NCBI GenBank assembly: GCA_963529855.1
Contig: CAURZK010000005.1
Location: 1 to 64,000, forward strand
Source of the DNA: 34-65-8 sp963529855
Lineage (GTDB): Bacteria; Pseudomonadota; Alphaproteobacteria; Sphingomonadales; Sphingomonadaceae
DNA: 64,000 nucleotides
Direction: 5' to 3'
The notes under the pieces were generated by a model. That model saw only the letters and a program-made list of their open reading frames with translations. It was not told the DNA's origin and searched no databases. The first letter of the stretch is position 1. Every line of letters starts with the position of its first letter. Positions 55,223 through 61,605 of the stretch are shown in pieces. The translations under genes were made by a program, and so were the position numbers.

Positions 55223-56965
55223 TCAGGGTGGCGGCGGATTGGCAACGTAATCGTCGAGCGCAGCCACGATCCGGTCGAGTAACCCGGCAAATTTCGAGAA
55301 ATCGATCGTGTCCTTCTGCGGCTGCACAACCTTCTCGGCGAACCTGGCTTTGCCGTATTTCCCGGCCTCTCCGTGCTTCTTGTTGGGGTCGAACACCTTA
55401 CCATCAATGACGGTTTTCAAAAGCGCGGGATCGAACAAGTCCTCAATGCAACTTATGCCTTGCGCACCGATTTCCGGTGTTTTGATAAGATAAAGATTGG
55501 GTGCGAGCCGATAGAATGGGTCCGTGGAGGTCCGAGCTATATGCGCGGCGCCGAGGCCCTTGGCGGCACCAAAAATCTCTTTCGCTCCGTCGTCATTGTC
55601 GATGAGCACGATGATGGGGTTGGGCAGCGGGCGATGTCGGTAACGCTTGAGGGCGTCAGGGTAGCGGCGGATAAAGTGGAAAAGATCGCCTGCGCCATTC
55701 CCGAGCTGCAACACGTCATGGATCGTGCTGGAGAACTTCATGAACTTGAGTGCGGGTTTAAACTTGCCTTTGTCCATCGCGCCCAGCCTGGGATGGTAGG
55801 CAGTGAGCTTCTCCATCGCCGCACGCAGATAGACGGTATCCGTCTTTCCCTCCGGGATGATGAGGGGCTTGGGCGCCACAACGAAGTTTCGGTAGAACAG
55901 AAACCGGATGTAGAGCTTACGGGTCGCCGTGGCCGTCGCGTCCTTCTTTTTGTCAGCGGAAGGTCGCGTATCGACCTGATCGCGCACATGATAGACGTGG
56001 CCGAGCATCCCTTGCAGCGGCGCGAGGGATGTTGCCGGCTCCGGCACATCGGGATCGCCTGCTTTGCCGCCCGCCAGCGCCGCAGGGACCATCCGATAGT
56101 AGGTTCCGCTGTTGAACAGCGACCAGCACATGGCCCGCACCGTGCGGTAGTATTCGGGACGGACGTTCGGCTTCTCGTTGACGAGCAAGCCGGTGGCGAC
56201 CTGTCGTGACCCGCGATATTGCATCCTAGTCTTGGTAGGATTTACCTCAAACCCGGCCTTTTCGATCTCCTTCAGGAGCGCGGCGCCGAGTGTCCAGTCA
56301 TGCTCCGAGCCTGCGACCGGGGCGGCGATGTCAGGAGGGAATGCCTTGGCGTTCGTGGAAAAGGTGATGTCGTCGGCATAGCGTGAGTAGGTGCATTTCT
56401 GCGCCTTGGCGAAGCGCACGAGCCGGATGTCCAGTAGATGCCCGACGACATTTGAAATGACCGGGGAACAGGGACTTCCTTGGGGAAGGACATGATCGTG
56501 GCAGGCGATCTGTGCGATCAAGGTCGCGATTTTCGGATCGAGGGCGAACCGTTTGTCCTTAATGAACATACCGCGCACGCGGCCGAAATTGATCGACGGG
56601 AAGAAATCCTTGATGTCGAGATTCAGCACGTAGCGCCGCCGTTTGTGGACCGCGGCGTTCGTTACGATGGACAGATGTTTGGCGAAGCCGTGGGAGAGCT
56701 GCCGGCGCGGTGAACCCACCTTGTCGATGTCGGCGAGCGCCAGGTAGAGGACATTGGCTAGACGCCGTTGCAGCAGCTTCAGCTTGGGCGTCGGGGCAAG
56801 AATCGCCCTCGGCGTGCCGTCGCGCTTCGGGATCGTGAACGCGGTATATTTCTGCGCGTCTGGGAGGTGATAGAGCAGGTAGGCAAGCGCGGCGGGCTTA
56901 TATCCCAGGATCGCAGCTAGATCGTCGAGCGACTTTGCCGCTTGTAGTTTCGCCAGACTCGACAC
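55223..56965 (-). CDS. Retron reverse transcriptase fused to TOPRIM domain
   Basis: The 580-aa protein combines a retron RT with a C-terminal TOPRIM nuclease-like domain, as in retron Ec67 (Eco2). RT features are the retron-specific NAAVH (103-107), NLDIKDFFPSI (near 115), LPQGSPCSPVISN (near 160), catalytic YADD (196-199) and RQVATGLLVN near 255, where the usual VTG is ATG. TOPRIM residues are PEGKTD (near 371) and LIDNDDG (near 454). The GTG start at 56965 has a G-rich ribosome site. The msr-msd candidate lies 18 bp upstream. Retrons act as anti-phage systems, with the fused domain as likely effector. Confidence 0.9.
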   Translation of the reverse strand: MSSLAKLQAAKSLDDLAAILGYKPAALAYLLYHLPDAQKYTAFTIPKRDGTPRAILAPTPKLKLLQRRLANVLYLALADIDKVGSPRRQLSHGFAKHLSIVTNAAVHKRRRYVLNLDIKDFFPSINFGRVRGMFIKDKRFALDPKIATLIAQIACHDHVLPQGSPCSPVISNVVGHLLDIRLVRFAKAQKCTYSRYADDITFSTNAKAFPPDIAAPVAGSEHDWTLGAALLKEIEKAGFEVNPTKTRMQYRGSRQVATGLLVNEKPNVRPEYYRTVRAMCWSLFNSGTYYRMVPAALAGGKAGDPDVPEPATSLAPLQGMLGHVYHVRDQVDTRPSADKKKDATATATRKLYIRFLFYRNFVVAPKPLIIPEGKTDTVYLRAAMEKLTAYHPRLGAMDKGKFKPALKFMKFSSTIHDVLQLGNGAGDLFHFIRRYPDALKRYRHRPLPNPIIVLIDNDDGAKEIFGAAKGLGAAHIARTSTDPFYRLAPNLYLIKTPEIGAQGISCIEDLFDPALLKTVIDGKVFDPNKKHGEAGKYGKARFAEKVVQPQKDTIDFSKFAGLLDRIVAALDDYVANPPPP

Positions 56966-56983
56966 CCCACCCCCCTAACAGGC

Positions 56984-57119
56984 GGCTTACAGGCACTCCT
57001 ATGCGTACGATCAGATCGTCCGCTCAGCGGAAATGCTGCAATAAGGGTAGATGGAAGCATCACTGCCTAACATCGGTGTCTTATATCGCGATGCGCGATA
57101 ACAACTCTGCCTGTAAGCC
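56984..57119 (-). ncRNA. Candidate retron msr-msd RNA
   Basis: On the minus strand GGCTTACAGGCA (57119-57108, a1) and TGCCTGTAAGCC (56995-56984, a2) form a perfect 12-bp inverted repeat enclosing 112 nt, directly in front of the RT gene. Inside are a 7-bp hairpin TATCGCG/CGCGATA with a 3-nt loop (57100-57084, msr-like), and two adjacent small hairpins TCCGCT/AGCGGA (57031-57019) and ACGAT/ATCGT (57019-57007) in the msd part. The order a1, msr, msd, a2, RT matches known retrons. The branch G was not fixed. Confidence 0.8.
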
Positions 57120-57140
57120 TGCGGCTGTTGTTGTCCAAAG

Positions 57141-57164
57141 CACTTACAATTTCAAGTGTAAGTG
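57141..57164. promoter_or_regulatory. Inverted repeat upstream of the retron RNA
   Basis: CACTTACA and TGTAAGTG form a perfect 8-bp inverted repeat with an 8-nt spacer, 22 bp before a1. On the minus strand TTGAAA lies within it and AACAAC 18 bp downstream could be a weak -10. It is a candidate promoter-operator for the retron. Confidence 0.4.
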
Positions 57165-57208
57165 GCGAGCCGGGCAAGCCCCGGCGAGCTGCAGACTCAA
57201 ACGACAAA

Positions 57209-57245
57209 GCGGCCGCGCCCGATTGGGGCGCGGCCGCGATTTTTT
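57209..57245. terminator. Bidirectional terminator between parB unit and retron
   Basis: GCGGCCGCGCCC (57209-57220) pairs perfectly with GGGCGCGGCCGC (57226-57237). TTTTTT follows on the plus strand (57240-57245) and TTTGTCGTTTG on the minus strand, so it can end leftward transcription of the parB unit before the retron. Confidence 0.8.
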
Positions 57246-57272
57246 GGGGCCGATTGCGAAAGGCTGTGCGGA

Positions 57273-57497
57273 TCAGCGCTGCGCTTCGCGCCAGCGCCGG
57301 GCCGCCGCCGCGCTGAACAGGGGGCGGTCTACACAGGCGCGATGCTCGACCACGAAGGCGGCGCAACCGTGCAGGACATAATCGTGGGTGACGATCTGAT
57401 CGTCGGAAAAGTCGTTGATCGGCTTGCCGCAGCGGATGCAGCACAACGTGCCCGGCTGGTTGTTGCGGCGGGCGATGACGCGGAACAGGCGGCGCAT
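57273..57497 (-). CDS. Small zinc-ribbon-like protein
   Basis: The 74-aa product has CCIRCGKPINDFSDDQIVTH, then HGCAAFVVEHRACVDRP, a Cys/His set that could hold one zinc. It lies 93 bp after parB on the same strand, with a terminator 28 bp beyond its stop. Function is unknown. Confidence 0.6.
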   Translation of the reverse strand: MRRLFRVIARRNNQPGTLCCIRCGKPINDFSDDQIVTHDYVLHGCAAFVVEHRACVDRPLFSAAAARRWREAQR

Positions 57498-57590
57498 GAC
57501 GGCCTCCTTGCAGCAAGAGCGCCGCCCCGAAGGCCGGCGCGAAGGTGCGGGTGAAGCCGGGACCGCTGACGCGGCCCCGGCCCGATGCCG

Positions 57591-59660
57591 CTATTCGGCG
57601 GCGACGGCGTAGGCGGCTTCGCCATCCTCAGCCTGCGCTTCGGGAGCCTCCGCCTCGGACGGTTCCACGGTCCCCGTATCCTCGTCCTCGACCGACGCGG
57701 GCTGCTCGGTCTCCGGCTCGGGCGTCCGCAGGATCGAGGGCAGCCATCCGGTCCCGGCCAGAAGCTGCTCGGCGGCTTGCGCCATGTCCGGCTTCTTCAT
57801 GTCGGCGATACGGCGGGCGGCATCCTCGGACACGCCTTCAGTGACGGCCTCGACGATATGACCCTTGGTGACGCGGCCGAGGTAGCTCTCCACGGTCGGC
57901 GTCCAGTCCTTCGCCACGTCCAGCGCCAGCGCGGTCGCCAGCCTGTCCGCCGTTTGTAGCGACAGGGGCTTGCGATCCCACGGCAGGCGCAGCGCGTTGA
58001 CGGTGCGGGCCGCGCAATGCGCCAGCAGCAGGGTCCGCTTCTCGCAGTCCAGCGCCACGATGAAGCCCCACAGGTCCGCCACGTCACGCGGCATCCGTTC
58101 GGCCCATGCCTCGTGTTGCTCGCTCGCCCGTGCCGCCAAGGGGGTGTCCTCGATCCCGTCCGCATGACTGCCAAGCGGCGTCACGGTCGGACGAACCTCA
58201 AGGCAACCGGCCTCGGCGTAGCTGTAGAACAGTTGCGCCGTGAGCGTATGGGTCAAGGCGACCAACGCCATATCGGGTTGCTCGGCCAGCGCCACGCGGA
58301 GCGCCAAGGTCCGATGGGCGGACAGGTCGCGCGTGAGGCTGTCGGAAATCGGCTTGCCCGGTTCCTCGTCCTCCACGTCCTCGGCTTCGGGCTCATCCTC
58401 GGCCTGCTCGTCCTCCACGCCCTCCGGGTCGATCCCTTCGCCGTCGACCTCATCCTCGGGCTGCGGGAAGGCCAGCGCCTCGTCCTCGGCCCGAATGAAG
58501 CCGCGCTCGATCCTGACCGCGCCGTCATGGTGCAGCACCACGAACGCGCCGCCGTAGGCGATCACGTTGGCGTCATAGGCATGGCGCTTCTCGGAAATGG
58601 CGTCGATCTCGTCGGAAATCGCCTCCAGCTTCTCGGCTACGTCCTCGGGCATTTCGTCGTAGGACGAATAGCCTTCGGCAAGCGCGTCATGCTCTGCGGA
58701 CAGGGTGTCCAACCGCGCCTCGTCCTCATCGGACAGCGAAACGGATTGCGGATAGAAGCGCCGCATCCCGTGGGCGTGGGGGTAGTCGATATGCGCCTCG
58801 GCCCATTTCCAGCCTTCGGCCTGCACCGTCGCGGCAACCTCGCGCAGCTTCTCGACCGCAAGCATGTCGAGCAAGCCCGCATCCTCGAAGAAGCCGCCCC
58901 GGTCCTCGCTGAACAGGTCGCGGATGATATTGCCGCCCGCCTCGACATAGGCGTCGGCCCCGACGAACACCGCGCGTCGGTCGGTCGCCGGAACATTGCT
59001 CGCGGTCATGTCACGCCGGATGATCCACGGCTCGCGATTGTGATGCAGGCCCTCGAACACCTGCTCCTGCCGGGCATGGTCCTCGGTGATGGCGAAGGCC
59101 ATAAGCTGGTCCAGCGTAAGGCCGTCCTCGCGATAGACCTGCAACAGCTTCGGACTGACAGCGCCCAAGCGAAGCCGCTGCTTCACCACGGAGGCCGACA
59201 CGCCGAACCGCGCCCCGATCTCTTCCGCGCCCCAACCCTTGTCGTTGGAAAGCTCGGCGAACCGCTCGAACTGGTCGGCGGGGTGCATGGGGGTGCGGGT
59301 GACATTTTCGTCAAGGCTTACCTCGGCGGGATCATTCGCCGTATCCAGCCAGCACCGGACAGGTTCGGATTTCTTGCATTGTTTGCGCTTGGCGCGCAGC
59401 AGCATCGCCAGCCTGCGGCCCTCGCCAGCGGTGACGAGATAGTAGCTGGTCGGCGTCCCGTCCTCCTTGGTTTCCGGCTCCACGACAAGGTTCTGGATCA
59501 GCCCCTTATGCTGGATCGAAGCGGCCAGCGCCTCGATAGCGGCTTCCCCATGCGGCACCTTGCGCGCGTTGCGCGGGGACTTCTTGAGCTTGGCGAGCGG
59601 CACGAAAATCTCGACGCCAGACACAGGCTCGGCGGCTGCGGTTTGGGTAACAGCGTTCAT
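57591..59660 (-). CDS. parB: Large ParB/RepB/Spo0J-family protein
   Basis: ATG 59660 gives 689 aa, far longer than partition ParB (about 300). The ParB N-domain is clear: VEIFVPLAKLKKSPRNARKV, ALAASIQHKGLIQNLVVEPE, TAGEGRRLAMLLRAK, DENVTRTPMHPADQFERFAE, then a helix-turn-helix (AEEIGARFGVSASVVKQRLR). The long C-terminal part contains an acidic stretch (EDEPEAEDVEDEEPG). Such long ParB-like proteins are typical of ICEs and may aid maintenance of the element or regulate it. No parA is seen in the window. Confidence 0.88.
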   Translation of the reverse strand: MNAVTQTAAAEPVSGVEIFVPLAKLKKSPRNARKVPHGEAAIEALAASIQHKGLIQNLVVEPETKEDGTPTSYYLVTAGEGRRLAMLLRAKRKQCKKSEPVRCWLDTANDPAEVSLDENVTRTPMHPADQFERFAELSNDKGWGAEEIGARFGVSASVVKQRLRLGAVSPKLLQVYREDGLTLDQLMAFAITEDHARQEQVFEGLHHNREPWIIRRDMTASNVPATDRRAVFVGADAYVEAGGNIIRDLFSEDRGGFFEDAGLLDMLAVEKLREVAATVQAEGWKWAEAHIDYPHAHGMRRFYPQSVSLSDEDEARLDTLSAEHDALAEGYSSYDEMPEDVAEKLEAISDEIDAISEKRHAYDANVIAYGGAFVVLHHDGAVRIERGFIRAEDEALAFPQPEDEVDGEGIDPEGVEDEQAEDEPEAEDVEDEEPGKPISDSLTRDLSAHRTLALRVALAEQPDMALVALTHTLTAQLFYSYAEAGCLEVRPTVTPLGSHADGIEDTPLAARASEQHEAWAERMPRDVADLWGFIVALDCEKRTLLLAHCAARTVNALRLPWDRKPLSLQTADRLATALALDVAKDWTPTVESYLGRVTKGHIVEAVTEGVSEDAARRIADMKKPDMAQAAEQLLAGTGWLPSILRTPEPETEQPASVEDEDTGTVEPSEAEAPEAQAEDGEAAYAVAAE

Positions 59661-60121
59661 TGTCTTCACTCCTTCAAAAGCACACGCACCCCGGAGCGGG
59701 GTGGGCGGCGAAAGAGCGACCGGCAGGCCCGCCGGCGGAGCCGGGCAGCACCCAAGGGGCCGGAAAGAAGAGGAGGACGCGCACCGCGCGTTGCGGCCCG
59801 GCGCGGCGGGCCTAAAGGGAAGCGACGCCCACCCCGCGGGAGGGGAGCGTAGCGACCCAACAAAGCGATCGGGACGGCGCACGCCCTGGCCCGATCTCCG
59901 CAGTCTGGAAAAGCTGGAATCCGCCACGGCGGATTTGCCGATCGGCGTGGATACGCCGACGTTTGGGGCGTTGCGGGGTTGCCCCCGCTTGAAGGGGTCT
60001 GACGAGACCCGCGTGGCTCGTCAGTAGGGGAAGTCCTTCCCCAACCGGTCGGTGACGTCATCCTGTAATTACGGTTGCTTCGGCGCTTCCGGGAGTCTGA
60101 TTGCAGCGCTAGTCATATGTG
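59661..60121. other. Intergenic region between parB and the nucleotidyltransferase operon
   Basis: No gene is seen in 461 bp. Near parB there is a hairpin CACCCC/GGGGTG (59687-59703). Near the nucleotidyltransferase gene lie CTGACGAG/CTCGTCAG (59999-60024) and GGGGAA/TTCCCC (60027-60042), then the palindrome TGACGTCA (60053-60060). They could be operators or leader structures of the defence operon. Confidence 0.4.
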
Positions 60122-60877
60122 ATGAGCACAGCCTACTTAAACGCGATTCTGGCTCGGGAGGCTGTCGATACCAGCGCATTCTCCCCTGTTCGGCAGGTCC
60201 AAACAATTATCGCGCCCGTGCTTCAACGATGGGCAAACCGTTTCTTGCTGTCGATCTCTCCAAGCGGTTCTTTTGCCAAGGGCACGGCCAATCGAAGCGG
60301 CACCGACATCGACCTTTTCATTTCTCTGCACGAAGACACGCCCGAAACCTTGAAGGATATTTGCGGCTCGCTCTTCAACGCCATTGCGGGTGCCGGCTAT
60401 GCGCCAAAACGGCAGAATGTGTCGATCAACGCGACGATCGGCGGCTTCGATGTCGATCTCGTCCCTGGCAAACGGCAGACCGCCTGGACGACAGATCACA
60501 GCCTTTACCGTCGCAAAGCCGATACCTGGACGAAGACAAATGTGACGACACATATCAACACCGTCGTCATGGCCGGCCATCAGCGCGAGTCGCGGCTCCT
60601 GAAGCTATGGCGCAACCAGAAGCGGCTCGAATTCCCGTCCTTCTACCTGGAGCTGACAGTGATCGCCGCCTTGCACGGTAGGCAATCGCAGGATCTGGCG
60701 CAGAATGTTGTGAAGGTGCTGGAGTATCTCCGAGACAGGTTCGCCGCAGCACGGGTGGTCGATCCCGCCAATGGCAACAACGTCATATCGGACGATCTCA
60801 CCGACACGGAGAAGCAAGCGGTGCGGCGATTGGCGGAAGCTGCGCTGAGCGGCAATTGGAGCGGTTTCGTCCAATGA
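60122..60877 (+). CDS. OAS/CD-NTase-like nucleotidyltransferase
   Basis: The 251-aa protein shows the polymerase-beta-like signature GSFAKGTANRSGTDIDLFIS: G49-S50 and catalytic D62 and D64, with the third Asp in FDVDLVPGKR (D112). A helical C-terminal domain follows (RESRLLKLWRNQKRLEFPSF). This is the arrangement of OAS and CD-NTase enzymes, which make cyclic or linear oligonucleotide signals in CBASS defence. It is short for a CD-NTase. Start ATG 60122 is preferred to GTG 60119; the ribosome site is weak. It is coupled to the DUF6602-like gene by ATGA. Confidence 0.8.
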   Translation: MSTAYLNAILAREAVDTSAFSPVRQVQTIIAPVLQRWANRFLLSISPSGSFAKGTANRSGTDIDLFISLHEDTPETLKDICGSLFNAIAGAGYAPKRQNVSINATIGGFDVDLVPGKRQTAWTTDHSLYRRKADTWTKTNVTTHINTVVMAGHQRESRLLKLWRNQKRLEFPSFYLELTVIAALHGRQSQDLAQNVVKVLEYLRDRFAAARVVDPANGNNVISDDLTDTEKQAVRRLAEAALSGNWSGFVQ

Positions 60878-61593
60878 CCGACTGGTCCCTCAAAACTCTG
60901 CTGCAAAGCCTGCACGACGAGATCGAAGCGAAGCTGGGCATCGCGCGCGGTAGCTTCGGCCACGGCGGAACGAAGGGTGACGCCAGCGAAGCTGTTTGGC
61001 TAGAGCTGTTGCAGGCCTATTTGCCGGAACGGTATCGCGCTGCCGGCGCCCATGTCGTCGACAGCAAGGGCGCCTTCAGCCACCAGATCGATATCGTCAT
61101 TTTCGATCGGCAATATTCGCCCTTTATCTTCAATTTCAAAGGCCAGTTCATCGTACCGGCAGAGAGCGTCTATGCCGTGTTCGAGACCAAGCAGGCGATC
61201 AATGCCCAGCACGTCGCTTATGCAGCGGACAAGGTGGCCAGTGTTCGCGCGCTCCATCGGACGAGCCTGCCGATACCCTACGCCGGCGGTGTCTACGATC
61301 CGCGACCGCTGCCGGACATTATCGGCGGATTGCTTACGTTCGAAAGCGTATGGAATCCGCCGCTGGGCCAACCGCTGACCGATGCGCTCGCAGCCCTCGA
61401 TGGGCAGCACCGCCTCGATATTGGATGCGTCGCGGCGCATGGGGTGTTCGGCTGTGACACGGACGGCTGCTCGCAAGCGGAGGTCGGCGTGCGAGCGGCG
61501 ACGCGCTTCCTGCTCAACCTTATCGCTCGCCTCCAGGCGAGCGCGACGGTTCCGATGATCGATGTGGGTGCCTATGCCGCGTGGCTCGACTGA
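60874..61593 (+). CDS. DUF6602-like protein, putative nuclease effector
   Basis: The 239-aa product has the DUF6602 pattern: GGTKGDASEAVWLELLQAYL, PERYRAAGAHVVDSKGAFSH, QIDIVIFDRQYSPFIF, VPAESVYAVFETKQ. D73 in QIDIVIFD with E104 and K106 in VFETK gives a D...ExK arrangement seen in PD-(D/E)XK nucleases. There are no membrane segments. Coupled to a CD-NTase-like gene, it is a plausible effector switched on by a nucleotide signal, but no ligand-binding domain can be pointed out. Confidence 0.7.
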   Translation: MTDWSLKTLLQSLHDEIEAKLGIARGSFGHGGTKGDASEAVWLELLQAYLPERYRAAGAHVVDSKGAFSHQIDIVIFDRQYSPFIFNFKGQFIVPAESVYAVFETKQAINAQHVAYAADKVASVRALHRTSLPIPYAGGVYDPRPLPDIIGGLLTFESVWNPPLGQPLTDALAALDGQHRLDIGCVAAHGVFGCDTDGCSQAEVGVRAATRFLLNLIARLQASATVPMIDVGAYAAWLD

Positions 61594-61605
61594 CCGCGCG
61601 GCCCG

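Noticed and set aside
58017..59852. A 611-aa open frame on the plus strand
   Set aside because: Antisense to parB, whose ParB domain is clear; composition is typical of a shadow frame.
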